From an uncultured Fibrobacter sp. (GTDB lineage Bacteria; Fibrobacterota; Fibrobacteria; Fibrobacterales; Fibrobacteraceae): 48,143 bases of DNA. The DNA lies in the NCBI GenBank assembly GCA_900313675.1, contig OMSO01000035.1:1-48143 (forward strand), written 5' to 3'. The notes below the pieces were generated by a model. That model was not told the DNA's origin. It worked only from the letters and a program-made list of their open reading frames with translations, and made no database searches. A program made the translations under genes and the position numbers. Numbering within the stretch: the stretch's first letter is position 1; each line of letters starts with the position of its first letter. Shown here one piece after another: positions 1 through 9,448 of the stretch.

Positions 1-51
1 TTTTTGATAGAGTTCAAGGACTTTATCCCATTCTTCTTTTGTGTATTTCAT
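1..51 (-). CDS. N-terminus of IS transposase OrfA-like protein (partial)
   Basis: An ATG at 51-49 opens a frame of 17 codons to the window edge, reading MKYTKEEWDKVLELYQK. This resembles the start of helix-turn-helix OrfA proteins of IS3-type elements, which commonly begin with a K-Y/F-[ST]-x-E-E segment. Its position just inside the terminal repeat supports this reading. Only the first 17 residues are visible, so it could also be another small HTH protein. Confidence 0.45.
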   Translation of the reverse strand, partial: MKYTKEEWDKVLELYQK

Positions 52-94
52 ATATGAAAATCCCGAAAGTTGTGTCCAACTTTCGGGGTTCACA
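1..94 (-). mobile_element. End of an IS3-family insertion sequence (cut by window edge)
   Basis: Read on the minus strand, the segment starts at about 94 with TGTGAACCCCGAAAGTTGGA, which fits the TG-starting, 'AAGTTGGACA'-type terminal repeats of IS3-group elements. Directly inside it is an 11-bp inverted repeat (62-72 with 77-87, 4-nt loop) and then a short open frame that runs off the window. Only one end is visible, so the transposase, the other terminal repeat and any target duplication cannot be checked. The assignment rests on the terminal-repeat style plus the first 17 codons. Confidence 0.55.
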
Positions 95-120
95 TCAATC
101 CCCGGGGCTTTTTCTAATTT

Positions 121-351
121 ATGGTCATGACGAAAATAGACGAGCTCCTTTCTGCCGGAAACTTTACCAACCATGACGTGGTAGAGCAGTTGCCCGAGAA
201 CCTGAATCACAAGATGGTGCAGAAGGCCCGATTGGGTAAAAAGCCTGTTCCGCGCCACACTCAGGACTTGCTCACCGAGGCGATGAATCGCCTGCTTAAC
301 CCCGAGACGAGATTCCGTCGTGAGGACCTGTTTCCTGCTGGGGATGCTTGA
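121..351 (+). CDS. Small conserved-looking hypothetical protein, coupled to ABC ATPase
   Basis: This 76-residue protein is not recognised. It is hydrophilic, with a basic centre (KARLGKKPVPRH) and predicted helical ends, and has no signal peptide or membrane segment. ATG at 121 and ATG at 127 are both possible starts; neither has a clear Shine-Dalgarno site, but TAATTT lies just upstream. Its TGA overlaps the ATG of the ABC ATPase gene (TGATG at 349-353), so the two are probably translationally coupled. An accessory or regulatory partner of the ATPase is possible but unproven. The IS end at position 94 lies only 26 bp upstream and may have replaced its native promoter. Confidence 0.6.
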   Translation: MVMTKIDELLSAGNFTNHDVVEQLPENLNHKMVQKARLGKKPVPRHTQDLLTEAMNRLLNPETRFRREDLFPAGDA

Positions 352-1190
352 TGCCGAACTTGGTTTCTGTAAAGGGCTTGTCTTATAAGTATCCGAAGTC
401 TGGGACCTTCGCTTTGAATGGCATGTCTCTGGAAATAGAGGAGGGCGCCTTCTTTGCGCTTCTTGGGCCCAATGGCGCTGGCAAGACGACGCTGCTGCGC
501 CTTTTATGCGGCCGGCTTGCGGATTATACGGGAGCCTTGGATGTGGCGGCAACATATAGGAACGAAAAGGGGTTCCTGGATTCCCATGTGTATGGCGTGC
601 TCCTGGAAAATCCCGGCGTGTACCCCCGCTTGACCGTGGCGGAATACCTGTGCTATTTTGCTGGCTTTTATGGGGTGGAGCGCAATGAAGCTTTGTCACG
701 CAGTGAGGATGTTTTAGATAAAATAAGCGGGCCTGCCCTGGACATGAAACTGTCTCAGCTCTCTCTTGGAAACAAGCAGAAGTTGCAGCTTGCACGTGCC
801 CTTGTGCATAGGCCGAAGGTTCTAATTCTCGATGAGCCTGTTGCCAACCTGGATCCAGAATCTCGCGAACAGGTGTGGAATTATATCGGAACCTGGCGCC
901 GTGACTTGGGCGGTACGGCTATCGTGTGTTCCCATATTCTGGCAGAAATGGAAGCCGAAGCAACACATTATGCCATTATCGATAAAGGGGTGGTGTTGCG
1001 TTCTGGGCGCTTGCAAGAAAGTGATTCAACAAACGCAGCAGAGGCCTTGCGGTATGAGGTGGAACTGTCCAAGCCTGCCGATGTTGAAAAGCTCCGCAAG
1101 ACTTTGACTATGGCGGGAATACCTGTGAACAGCTTGAGTGCCCGCGGAACATCTCTAGCTGACATATACCGCGAGACGGTGTCCCGCTAG
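351..1190 (+). CDS. ABC transporter ATP-binding protein
   Basis: A 279-residue cytoplasmic ATPase that would energise an ABC exporter or similar transporter. Visible motifs: Walker A GPNGAGKT (about residues 39-46), signature LSLGNKQ (137-143), Walker B VLILDEP (157-163) and switch His at CSH (195). The C-terminal 60 residues fit the regulatory extension of the CcmA/NatA-like (DrrA) group. ATG 351 is chosen over the TTG at 348 because it forms the TGATG overlap with the upstream 76-residue gene. No permease lies on either side: the next gene is convergent and starts 7 bp after the stop. The membrane partner must be encoded elsewhere or was lost at the IS side. The substrate cannot be predicted. 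Confidence 0.88.
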   Translation: MPNLVSVKGLSYKYPKSGTFALNGMSLEIEEGAFFALLGPNGAGKTTLLRLLCGRLADYTGALDVAATYRNEKGFLDSHVYGVLLENPGVYPRLTVAEYLCYFAGFYGVERNEALSRSEDVLDKISGPALDMKLSQLSLGNKQKLQLARALVHRPKVLILDEPVANLDPESREQVWNYIGTWRRDLGGTAIVCSHILAEMEAEATHYAIIDKGVVLRSGRLQESDSTNAAEALRYEVELSKPADVEKLRKTLTMAGIPVNSLSARGTSLADIYRETVSR

Positions 1191-1197
1191 ACCCGCA

Positions 1198-3105
1198 TTA
1201 GAAAGCCTGGGAAAGGTCGAAGGCGAATCGGCTCCAGGCGAAGTTTTCCCACTGGCCGAGATTCTTCATCTTCTTGTTGATGGCATAATCCAAGCGGAAT
1301 GTTAGGAACTGCCAGTGGTAGCGTATACCAAGGCCGAAGCTTGCATCGGATTCTTCTGCGTAAACGTTGCTCTCTTCGTCCATGACCTTGGCCCAGTCAA
1401 AGAATTGTACGATCTGCCAGCGGTTCCAGGACTTGATGGGAATCTTCCATCGTAATTCTTGGTTGAAGCGGTAGTAGAAGGGGGTGAGGCCTGTGTTGAT
1501 GACTTCTTTTTCTTCTGTGGTTCCATCGGCATACGTAACGGTTTCTTGCGTGGAGTAGCTGGCATAGATACTCCTGAATCGATAGCCGCGCACAGAACGG
1601 GAACCACCTTGGTAGAACACACGGGCATCGTCTTCTAGGGCGGAATTGAAGAACTTACCGACGCTTCCGCTGAGTGCTCCGTAGAATGTCCAGAATAGAG
1701 GATAGTACAGGTTGACGGTTCCTTCGGAATAGGTATAGGGATTGCCGATCATGGAGGGATTGTCAAGAGAGGCGGTAAGGTTCAGGCCCATACCGACCGT
1801 AGGAGCGAAGCGGATACCCTTGGTGGGGTTGAAGTAGTCGTCGGTAAAGTCAAAGGTCAGTGCAATTTCCTGCTTTTGCTTGAATAGCTTTTCCTCGTTC
1901 TTGTTCACGTACCGAGAGTCAATGGTTCCACGGAAACGGATATGGCTAGTAATGCCGAAAGTTAAGTCCGCACGGTTGATGACTTCGTAGCGTTCTTCTA
2001 TACTGTCGGGGTAGGCGGGTGGGTTGATTTTTTCGTGGTTGAAACTGAGACGGTCGTCGAAGCGGATAGCCGTTGGAATGAAGGAGAATGAGGTCCCAAA
2101 CAGGAGCGGGTTTGCGTAACCAACGGAGAATTCTTGCTTGTGTTGAGCGATTTGCCCGCCAGTGGAAAATTCATGGAAGTGCCCGATGAAATTTTTGTGT
2201 TTCGCATATGCTTGGGCTCCGAATCCATATATTTCTTCGTAGAAAAAACCGTAGCGAGCTTCACCGGGGACGCGCTCTGTCACATCTAGGTGAACGTCCG
2301 ACAGCCCGTCTTCTCGCAGGGAATCGCTCATCTTGATTTGGGTAAACATCTGTGTTGAGAACAGCTTGTTCCTGAAGGAATTGTACTGTTTACCGTCAAT
2401 GGTTTCGCCCTGCGGAATTTTCCATAGGGAAGATAGCCATGCCGTGTCTGTGAGGCCTGCTTCTTGTGGTGCGTTTCTTTCTCTACGGTCGGCGACTCTC
2501 TTGGCTGAACTGGTGATGTTGCCCATGATGACTTTAGCGCCGGGCTGTACGGTAATTTCGACGTAAATTTTCTTGGCTACGGTATCAATTTTTTCTAGGT
2601 GGTCCATATAGACATGCAGGTAGCCTGCTTTGCGGAATGTCGTCTGGATGTACTGAAGGTCCTCGGAAATATCGTTATTGTCAAAGACTCGGTCATGGGA
2701 TGTATTCAATGACGATGTGTCTATTTCTACGCTGTCCGTTTGAGGCATCTTTAAGATTGTTCCCGCAAAACGATAGCGTTCCCCTTCGGAAAGGGTGAAC
2801 AGATAGCCGCTTATTACACTGTCTTGCGCCAGGTATTCGCGTTTGATATCCATTTGAATGTCAAGGCTGAAGTATCCTTTGGAAAAGTATAACGCTTGGA
2901 CGTTTTCAAGAGAAAGCCTCATCATAAAATCTTGTTTAGTGGTGTCCAGTTTTCCAAATTCTTCGGGAATGTCCATTTGCTCTTCCAGCTGGTAGCTGGA
3001 AAAGACCTTGTTTCCGTCAAAGTTCATATACCAGGGGTGCTTATCCCCTTCTCCGGCCCATGCAGTAATTACTAGAGCAAGCAGGATTGTCAGAATCTTT
3101 TTCAT
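1198..3105 (-). CDS. tamA: Outer-membrane Omp85-family assembly protein (TamA/BamA-like)
   Basis: A 635-residue protein with a Sec signal peptide (MKKILTILLALVITAWA), a periplasmic N-terminal half compatible with POTRA repeats, and a C-terminal 16-strand barrel-like half. That half carries the family hallmark region near 'YQGGSRSVRGYRFRS' and ends in phenylalanine, as BAM substrates do. The family inserts proteins or exports polymers at the outer membrane. The gene overlaps the stop of the TamB-like gene by 4 bp (ATGA, 3102-3105) on the same strand, the classical TamB-TamA partnership. This supports TamA over BamA, although BamA-type paralogues cannot be excluded. It is convergent with the ABC ATPase, with only 7 bp between them and no visible terminator. 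Confidence 0.85.
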   Translation of the reverse strand: MKKILTILLALVITAWAGEGDKHPWYMNFDGNKVFSSYQLEEQMDIPEEFGKLDTTKQDFMMRLSLENVQALYFSKGYFSLDIQMDIKREYLAQDSVISGYLFTLSEGERYRFAGTILKMPQTDSVEIDTSSLNTSHDRVFDNNDISEDLQYIQTTFRKAGYLHVYMDHLEKIDTVAKKIYVEITVQPGAKVIMGNITSSAKRVADRRERNAPQEAGLTDTAWLSSLWKIPQGETIDGKQYNSFRNKLFSTQMFTQIKMSDSLREDGLSDVHLDVTERVPGEARYGFFYEEIYGFGAQAYAKHKNFIGHFHEFSTGGQIAQHKQEFSVGYANPLLFGTSFSFIPTAIRFDDRLSFNHEKINPPAYPDSIEERYEVINRADLTFGITSHIRFRGTIDSRYVNKNEEKLFKQKQEIALTFDFTDDYFNPTKGIRFAPTVGMGLNLTASLDNPSMIGNPYTYSEGTVNLYYPLFWTFYGALSGSVGKFFNSALEDDARVFYQGGSRSVRGYRFRSIYASYSTQETVTYADGTTEEKEVINTGLTPFYYRFNQELRWKIPIKSWNRWQIVQFFDWAKVMDEESNVYAEESDASFGLGIRYHWQFLTFRLDYAINKKMKNLGQWENFAWSRFAFDLSQAF

Positions 3106-6100
3106 TGCTTTGCTCCGGTCTTTGTGGGTTGTTTTGCTAATGTAGAGTCCCGGGGTGGCGCGATAGATTCACAGTGTCCAATGCCCAAGAGACAGGGGTT
3201 CCAGAATCTGTAGGTATAGTTTACACCGACGTTCTTTTCTATGCGGTTTTCGTTACCCTCGGTACCGGTATTAGTCAGGTACTGCTTAGATACAAGGAGC
3301 CCGCTCAGAGATAAAGTGGGATTGATATGGTTCTTGTGGGAGTATTCTTTTTCGCGGAATACAGGGAGTGTGTAGTTTACGCCGAATTGCAGAGCCTGAT
3401 CATATGTTGGGTTTTCACTCTGGTCTTGGGTATACCCAAAGATGAGGCTCAAATCCTTGACCCAACGATCCAGGGACACGGGAACCTTGAAGTAGCTAGA
3501 ATCCCTGTCGTTAGATGTATTGCTGTTGAATAGCATGACCTTCATATCGATATCACCGATGTATTCGCCACCAAGAGTTTTGTTGGCCGTAGAAGAAAGG
3601 AATTTGCCAATTGCCTTTCCAGCAAGTTTGTTCCAGTCCGTGTTTTCGTCGGTGTCGTCGGCAATACATCCCAGGAATATATTGTAGTAAATTGCTGCAG
3701 AACTGGATTCCCTTCCACAGTTGGAGTTAGGAGTAGCCTGCGGGTTGGTAAGTGTTCCCTGAATATCCAAGTTGATTGGACATGTTTCGTTTTGGTTGTC
3801 ATCAGTTTCTGTACAGTAGGGGAGTTCCTGTGAACTGGAAACGTCAAGAACGCCTTTTTGCCAGGGCACATCGGACCAACTGATTCGGAAGTAGTTCAGA
3901 TCAAAGTTGTAAACATCCTTGACACCAATGAATCCGGCGTTGGCGTTGGTTACATCGCCCCGCAGCAGGGGCCTGTTGGTGTTGCCCAAAACCCAAATAT
4001 CAAAGGTAAAAGGGAATGCGGCGAATGGTGAAAGAATTTCAATGGAATCTTTTTGCGTATCCATCACATGGACAGATAAGTTGATGGGACTTGCGGCAGA
4101 TATTTTTGCCTCTTTGCTTTCTGTCTTTCTTAACCTTGCAATAGCGTTGTTGAGCATGGCGAGAATCTTGTCCATTGAACTTGGCGTGACCTCGATTTCC
4201 AAATCTTTTTTGTAGACGGCTTTATCAATGGTGATATTTCCTTCGATACTCTTGTTCCGGATAAAGCCGTCAATGGAATGAGGAATCACAAACTTGATGT
4301 CCCCTTGTCCCAGTACCTCGGCATCTCCAAAGGATTCATGGTTGAACAGGTATTGAATAGAGGCTAGTTCTGTAGAGAGGATTAGGGCGTCGCTGTTGTC
4401 TTCCATATGGCTAGAAATATTTTCGAGAAGTAGCGTATGATGCTTTGTGCGGATGGTGTACTTTTCTGACTGCAGGTCGATTCCCTGTAATTGCATGTTG
4501 TTCAGGTCAAACTGCAATGTTCCTGAAATGGTTTCGGCACTGTCGTTTTGGGTAGATGCTTCGGTAATGTTCAAGATTCCTTTTTCCAGGTGTCCCCGGG
4601 CCCGCAATGGGAACATATAATTCAGCTTGGGAGGCTGGTAGAATGTGGAGTCTGTCTGAAGATCTGCGGTAATTCCATTTATTCCTTCGCGGATATTTGC
4701 GGTGAGGGCAATCTGCAGATCAGTTTTCTTGATTTCGCTGACGGTACCTGGAATAAACCACGAACCGTTCATGTTTATGTTTCCCGTGAATACCAAGGCG
4801 GTGTCGATGAATCCTTCGGCCCATAGGTTTCCTCCGTTGTCGGTACTATGAGAAAGGCTCAGGTGTCGTTTGTCGTTGAACACGTTGTCCAGGGTAACCT
4901 GTGTAGTGCCGGTCCAGCCGCCGCCCCCGATTCCTAAGTAGGCGTTCAGTTCTACCTTGCTACCTTCGGCAAAGAGGTTCATCTTTTTGATGTTGAAAAG
5001 ATATGGCGGAATTTTGCTGAACTCGATGTCGGTGAATTCGATATTGCCTTGCAATCCGATTTTTTCTTCGTAGGCGATGTCGCCATTGATAAATCCCGAT
5101 GTGAATGTGGTGTCGTTGATGGGATCTAGCAACAATGGAATGTTGAATTTTTCAGATGCAGCCCAGGCATGTATGACCTGTATGGGTAGGACTCCCGTTG
5201 GTTTGAAATCTGGGTTGGAATCGTTGGGCAAGATGAATATGGCTTCGCCCTGAACTTTGTTCTGGCTTTGTATGGCCTCTGCCTTGTCAATAAAGATGGT
5301 GTCGCCGTTCTGTCTTGCAGAAATGCTCCCCTTCAGGTTGTAGGGGTCAAAATACCCGTCCATGCTGACATCGGCTTTTCCTACGTTGGTATCGAAGTTC
5401 TGTGTCCACCTGCCGGTCACCTTGCCGTTCAATTTTTCGTTCAGTTTCGTCTTGGCAAAAGGTATGGTGGATATCTCTACCTGGTCGGCAGAGACGTCAA
5501 TGGTAATGGAATCCATGATGGTCACGTATGCCCTGGCGCTACCGCCATGCCGTTGGGTTACGTTCCAAGAGGTGTGCGGTGCGGGCTCGTCCCAAACAAC
5601 ATCGCCCGTGAAGTCAAAAGTTTCTTTGGGCGTATAGATGATTCCTTTCGAAAAATCGATACCGTGCTTGTCGATGAGCAGCACCGTCTGTAAGGAATCC
5701 GCCTTCATTTGGTAGGCGTATTCCACGTTCGGAATTTTGACGAATATTCGGGTCTTTCCGTCGAAAACAGTGCCGTAAACTTTAAACCTGTCCTTGAGAA
5801 CGAGTTCTCCCTTGGTCCAGTCTAGAGCCCAAGGTTCAAGCGGAGACATGTCGCCTGTGTAGGTGACGGGAATATCGCTATCTAGATCGATATTTGCTTC
5901 GACCACGGAGCCTTGTCGGGTCTCTACTTTTGCCGTTATCTTGTTGCCCTTCTTTTCGGCGGAATGGATGGTCATGTCCAGAGGCATCATCTGTGGACCG
6001 AACAGGGCGCTCATCTTTTCCACTTTTCCCGAAGCGGTTCCGTTGAGTTTCGTGTCCATATCGGCAGTAAGATGTATGGTTCCGCCCTCGTCATTTTTTA

Positions 6101-7010
6101 GTAAAACGTCGGAATGGAATCGCTTCTGATCGCCCTTGACGCGTATAGTGGCGTTTAGCGGCATCAGTGGCCAGAATTCACCGATGCGGGTCTTGATGGT
6201 AACGTCGTAGTTGGGTTTGCCCGTCTTCGGATGCAGGCTCGCCTTGGTCTGCACGTGGAGCTTGCCGATGGTGGGGGCACCCTTGGGAATCTTGACGGGT
6301 AGCCAATCTTCGACCTTCTTGACGTCTAAAGAGGTCGTAGTGGATACGGCCGCCAAGTTTTTCTTGGAGGTGGTGGCGTCAACGGCAATGGAATCGGGGC
6401 CTGCAACCACCTTACCCTTCATCTTGATTTGGTCGGACTGGAAGTCCAGGGACACGCCGACCTTGGCCGGGTGTTTCACGAAATCGCCCTTGATGCTATC
6501 GGCGCTAAACCGGGCCTTGGTGGAGCCCTCGCTCTTTAGAGAAATGTCCTTGGCCTCCCAGTGTTTGCTGGAGTCCACATCTACAGTAAGTTTTCCGACG
6601 CCGATACTCACCGGCACGTAGAATTTTACCTGTTCCGGCAGGGATGGTGGCGAACTGTCTGTTTCGACATTCTTTTCTTTGGGCGGTCCTGCAGAAGAAA
6701 TGCTGACGTTGACTTCGCCGGCCTGCAGCTGGATGTTTCGGTTCTCCTGGAACAGGGTGATGTCCAGGTCCGTGTTCCTCAGGATAAAGGTGTTTTCGCC
6801 GTTTTTGATGGCGATGGAGTCCCAATGGTGGGTCAGATAACCGTCTTGGCGGTGTCCGTGGGGCGAGATTTCTAGGGATCCGAAGCTGTGAGGGCTAGAC
6901 AGGATCACGTCCAGCAAATAGTCCGACAACCAGGTGCAAAGAGCCAATGCACCCACAATCGCCGTCGTGATTACGGCGGGCCTAAGGAATGTCGAAGTTC
7001 GATTCTTCAA
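3102..7010 (-). CDS. tamB: TamB/DUF490-like periplasmic-spanning protein
   Basis: A 1302-residue protein with one N-terminal membrane anchor (about residues 12-30, following KNRTSTFLRP). A very long beta-rich region of AsmA/TamB character follows, then a C-terminal DUF490-type domain (about 950-1302). Such proteins bridge inner and outer membranes and act in lipid transport or outer-membrane protein assembly. The only start that keeps the membrane anchor is TTG at 7010-7008; no ATG occurs before the anchor ends. A TATAATTC element ends 7 nt upstream of this TTG, so translation may start from an almost leaderless mRNA. It forms a 4-bp overlap operon with the TamA-like gene downstream. The short C-terminal tail (TKTGAKQ) lies outside the conserved domain. 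Confidence 0.85.
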   Translation of the reverse strand: MKNRTSTFLRPAVITTAIVGALALCTWLSDYLLDVILSSPHSFGSLEISPHGHRQDGYLTHHWDSIAIKNGENTFILRNTDLDITLFQENRNIQLQAGEVNVSISSAGPPKEKNVETDSSPPSLPEQVKFYVPVSIGVGKLTVDVDSSKHWEAKDISLKSEGSTKARFSADSIKGDFVKHPAKVGVSLDFQSDQIKMKGKVVAGPDSIAVDATTSKKNLAAVSTTTSLDVKKVEDWLPVKIPKGAPTIGKLHVQTKASLHPKTGKPNYDVTIKTRIGEFWPLMPLNATIRVKGDQKRFHSDVLLKNDEGGTIHLTADMDTKLNGTASGKVEKMSALFGPQMMPLDMTIHSAEKKGNKITAKVETRQGSVVEANIDLDSDIPVTYTGDMSPLEPWALDWTKGELVLKDRFKVYGTVFDGKTRIFVKIPNVEYAYQMKADSLQTVLLIDKHGIDFSKGIIYTPKETFDFTGDVVWDEPAPHTSWNVTQRHGGSARAYVTIMDSITIDVSADQVEISTIPFAKTKLNEKLNGKVTGRWTQNFDTNVGKADVSMDGYFDPYNLKGSISARQNGDTIFIDKAEAIQSQNKVQGEAIFILPNDSNPDFKPTGVLPIQVIHAWAASEKFNIPLLLDPINDTTFTSGFINGDIAYEEKIGLQGNIEFTDIEFSKIPPYLFNIKKMNLFAEGSKVELNAYLGIGGGGWTGTTQVTLDNVFNDKRHLSLSHSTDNGGNLWAEGFIDTALVFTGNINMNGSWFIPGTVSEIKKTDLQIALTANIREGINGITADLQTDSTFYQPPKLNYMFPLRARGHLEKGILNITEASTQNDSAETISGTLQFDLNNMQLQGIDLQSEKYTIRTKHHTLLLENISSHMEDNSDALILSTELASIQYLFNHESFGDAEVLGQGDIKFVIPHSIDGFIRNKSIEGNITIDKAVYKKDLEIEVTPSSMDKILAMLNNAIARLRKTESKEAKISAASPINLSVHVMDTQKDSIEILSPFAAFPFTFDIWVLGNTNRPLLRGDVTNANAGFIGVKDVYNFDLNYFRISWSDVPWQKGVLDVSSSQELPYCTETDDNQNETCPINLDIQGTLTNPQATPNSNCGRESSSAAIYYNIFLGCIADDTDENTDWNKLAGKAIGKFLSSTANKTLGGEYIGDIDMKVMLFNSNTSNDRDSSYFKVPVSLDRWVKDLSLIFGYTQDQSENPTYDQALQFGVNYTLPVFREKEYSHKNHINPTLSLSGLLVSKQYLTNTGTEGNENRIEKNVGVNYTYRFWNPCLLGIGHCESIAPPRDSTLAKQPTKTGAKQ

Positions 7011-7017
7011 CTAGCTA

Positions 7018-7025
7018 GAATTATA
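7018..7025 (-). promoter_or_regulatory. -7/-10-like element of the tamB-tamA operon
   Basis: TATAATTC on the minus strand, with 7 nt between it and the TTG start at 7010. It fits both a plain -10 box and the TAnnnTT pattern seen before other genes here. No convincing upstream (-33/-35) element is visible. Confidence 0.4.
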
Positions 7026-7223
7026 GAAAAGGGGGTGTTTTTTGTTGGATTCTTTTTCTCAAAAAGCACGCGTAAGTCGTTGAGTGTCAATGAGTTACGC
7101 AAGCGGCGGCCCGAAAGGCGCGCTTCAGAGTTTTGTCTGTAAACTTTCGTAAACAAATAACCCGGAGGGCTATTGAAATTCGCGAACTTTTTCGCAAAAT
7201 GCTCCATAATTCGGTATTTATTT

Positions 7224-7231
7224 TAAATTTT
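7224..7231 (+). promoter_or_regulatory. -7-like promoter element of the HD-GYP gene
   Basis: TAAATTTT lies 6 nt before the ATG at 7238. There is no Shine-Dalgarno sequence in between, consistent with a very short or absent leader. It is one of a set of similarly placed elements in this window. Confidence 0.4.
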
Positions 7232-7237
7232 ATCACG

Positions 7238-9355
7238 ATGCAGGACAAACGAAAAAAGAAATGGATCGGTGTGGGGAGCGGAGTCCTTCTCATCGTTCTT
7301 GGAATCCTCCTGAATATCGTGCCCAACAAGCTTGTGGGCGTCTTTGGCTTGCCTCTTTTCCTTGATTGTATCGGCACCATACTTGTCGCTATGCTGGGGG
7401 GTGTTTTCCCTGCAGTGCTAGTTGGCTTTACCACGAATTTGGTGAAGAGCTTGTCGGGTTCGTTCTCCATGTTCTATGGAGTCATAAGCATTTTCATAGG
7501 TCTTGCAACAGTATTCTTTTACAACAAGAAGTTCTTCTCCAGTATTCCCAAGTTGTTTGTGGTCATATTCTGCTACGCTCTTCTGGGGGGAGGCCTTGGT
7601 TCTGTATTCACTTATTACCTTCATCGTCAGAGCTTTGGAACTGGCGTGTCGGCTCCATTCGCCCAGTACCTTCACGAAGTTTTAGGTACCAGTGTTTTCA
7701 ATTCGCAGTTGATGGCCGATGTGGTGGTGGACCTTTTTGACAAGTCCGTAACCGTTGTCGTTGCCATTGTTGCATTCCACTTCATTTCTCGCAGGGTCAA
7801 GAATTACCTGAATCATGTTTTTCAACGGAATGTGAATGACAAGAATGCCGGAATGGCGGTCCGGTATTCCCTGCTCGGGAAGGTGATGCTGGTCGTAATT
7901 GTTTCGGAACTGCTTCTGGCTGTCTTCGTTGCAAACATCGGTTATTTCCTTTACCAAGAAAAGGCTGTTGCCAAGTACACCTCCATTGCCTACGGCCTTA
8001 CAGACGCTGCAGCCATTGTGTTGGACGGCAACCGTCTGATGACGTATCTGCAAGAAGGCCGCGAAGCGGAAGGCTACGAGGAAACAGAAAAGGAACTGTA
8101 TGCCATCAGGGAGGGGTTCCCTACGGCAAAATACCTGTATGTTTATCACATTGCTCAAGATGGCTGCCATGTCATCTTTGACCTGATGTCAACCGATGGC
8201 GAAGAACCTAGTCAGGTGGGGGATGTGGTACCCTTTGACCCGAGCTTTGAGGAGTATTTACCAGCGCTTCTTAAAGGCGATTCCATTGGACCGGTGGTAT
8301 CTGATGATTCTTACGGATGGCTGTTGACGGTTTATAAGCCCCTGAAGGATTCTAGTGGCACGACTGTGGCCTATGTGGCGGCTGACATCACCATGGAGTC
8401 CATTTTGATGGACGAAATTTCGTTCCTTATCAAGGAATTGTCCTTGTTTTTTGGGGTTTCTCTCGTTATCATGTGCCTGATCGCCGAAGCCATGAAACGG
8501 GGCATAGTGATTCCCATCAATCGGATGTCCCAGGAAGCCATTTCTTTTGCCCATAATTCCGATGTAGGCCGCCAGATTAGTTTGCGACGTGTGAAGGCCA
8601 TAGATATTCGATCCGATGACGAAATCCAGAACCTCTACAATGCGTTCTCTACCATGGCCGAAGATTTTCTTGCCTATATCTTCCAGATAAAGGCACAGAA
8701 TGAACGTATTACCCGCATGCAGGATGAAATCGTCGTGAGCTTTGCGGAACTGGTGGAAGCCCGTGACGAAGGTACTGGTAACCACATCAAGAAGACGGCC
8801 GCATACGTGGAAGCTATTGCCCGCCAGCTGAAGAAAGAAGGCTTTTATGCGGACGAACTCACTGACGAAAGCATCGCCAGGTTCAAGCGCTCTGCGCCTC
8901 TCCACGATATCGGCAAGATTGCCATTTCGGACCTGATTCTGAACAAGCCCGGCAAACTGACCGACGAAGAATTCGAAATCATGAAGTCCCACACCACCGA
9001 AGGTTGGAAAATCCTGCAGAAGATTGTGGCCAATACGGGTGACTCCATGGAAGCAGAATATCTGAGAGAGGCTATCGAGATGGCCCATTACCATCACGAG
9101 AAGTGGGACGGAACAGGTTACCCGAACCACATAAAGGGTGACGAAATTCCGCTTTCTGCCCGCATTATGGCCGTGGCTGACGTGTTTGACGCCCTGGTGG
9201 CGGAACGTGTGTACAAGAAACCCTTCACTTTCGAAAAGGCCATGGCTATTATTACCGAAGGGGCTGGCAAGCATTTTGACCCCAAGGTGGTGGAAGCCTT
9301 CAGCCACATTGCGGCAGGCCTGTACGACGAACGGACAAAGCTCTCGGCAGTGTGA
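7238..9355 (+). CDS. Membrane HD-GYP cyclic-di-GMP phosphodiesterase
   Basis: A 705-residue sensor enzyme expected to hydrolyse c-di-GMP. The N-terminal ~180 residues form 5-6 membrane helices that resemble ECF S-component-like sensor modules (LFLDCIGTILVAMLGGVFPA). Then come a helix, a periplasmic sensing region (about 225-385), a helix, a HAMP-like linker (about 430-490) and a C-terminal HD-GYP domain with HDIGK (His 556) and HHEKWDGTGYP (GYP at 627-629), all key residues present. ATG 7238 is preferred to the TTG at 7133 or ATG at 7199, because the upstream residues look non-coding and TAAATTTT sits 6 nt before it. Its stop codon lies inside the first unit of a 7-bp repeat array. The ligand sensed is unknown. 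Confidence 0.87.
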   Translation: MQDKRKKKWIGVGSGVLLIVLGILLNIVPNKLVGVFGLPLFLDCIGTILVAMLGGVFPAVLVGFTTNLVKSLSGSFSMFYGVISIFIGLATVFFYNKKFFSSIPKLFVVIFCYALLGGGLGSVFTYYLHRQSFGTGVSAPFAQYLHEVLGTSVFNSQLMADVVVDLFDKSVTVVVAIVAFHFISRRVKNYLNHVFQRNVNDKNAGMAVRYSLLGKVMLVVIVSELLLAVFVANIGYFLYQEKAVAKYTSIAYGLTDAAAIVLDGNRLMTYLQEGREAEGYEETEKELYAIREGFPTAKYLYVYHIAQDGCHVIFDLMSTDGEEPSQVGDVVPFDPSFEEYLPALLKGDSIGPVVSDDSYGWLLTVYKPLKDSSGTTVAYVAADITMESILMDEISFLIKELSLFFGVSLVIMCLIAEAMKRGIVIPINRMSQEAISFAHNSDVGRQISLRRVKAIDIRSDDEIQNLYNAFSTMAEDFLAYIFQIKAQNERITRMQDEIVVSFAELVEARDEGTGNHIKKTAAYVEAIARQLKKEGFYADELTDESIARFKRSAPLHDIGKIAISDLILNKPGKLTDEEFEIMKSHTTEGWKILQKIVANTGDSMEAEYLREAIEMAHYHHEKWDGTGYPNHIKGDEIPLSARIMAVADVFDALVAERVYKKPFTFEKAMAIITEGAGKHFDPKVVEAFSHIAAGLYDERTKLSAV

Positions 9356-9448
9356 AATGTGTGATGTGAGGTGTGTAATTAGTCTTACACATTAGTCACT
9401 TTACATTACACATTACACACTACACACTTCACATTGCGGCGAAGCCGC
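9350..9448. repeat. Paired 7-bp repeat arrays plus GC hairpin
   Basis: Left arm 9350-9377 has four heptamers of type RTGTGNR. Right arm 9385-9433 has seven heptamers of type YTWCACA, in exact register. The arms are imperfectly complementary: 22 of 29 positions match when 9350-9378 is laid against the reverse complement of the right-arm segment. A GCGGC-GAA-GCCGC hairpin follows at 9436-9448. The HD-GYP stop codon (9353-9355) lies within the first unit, and the MBOAT stop codon touches the hairpin. It may act as a structured terminator for the two convergent genes, but there is no T-tract. Confidence 0.8.
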
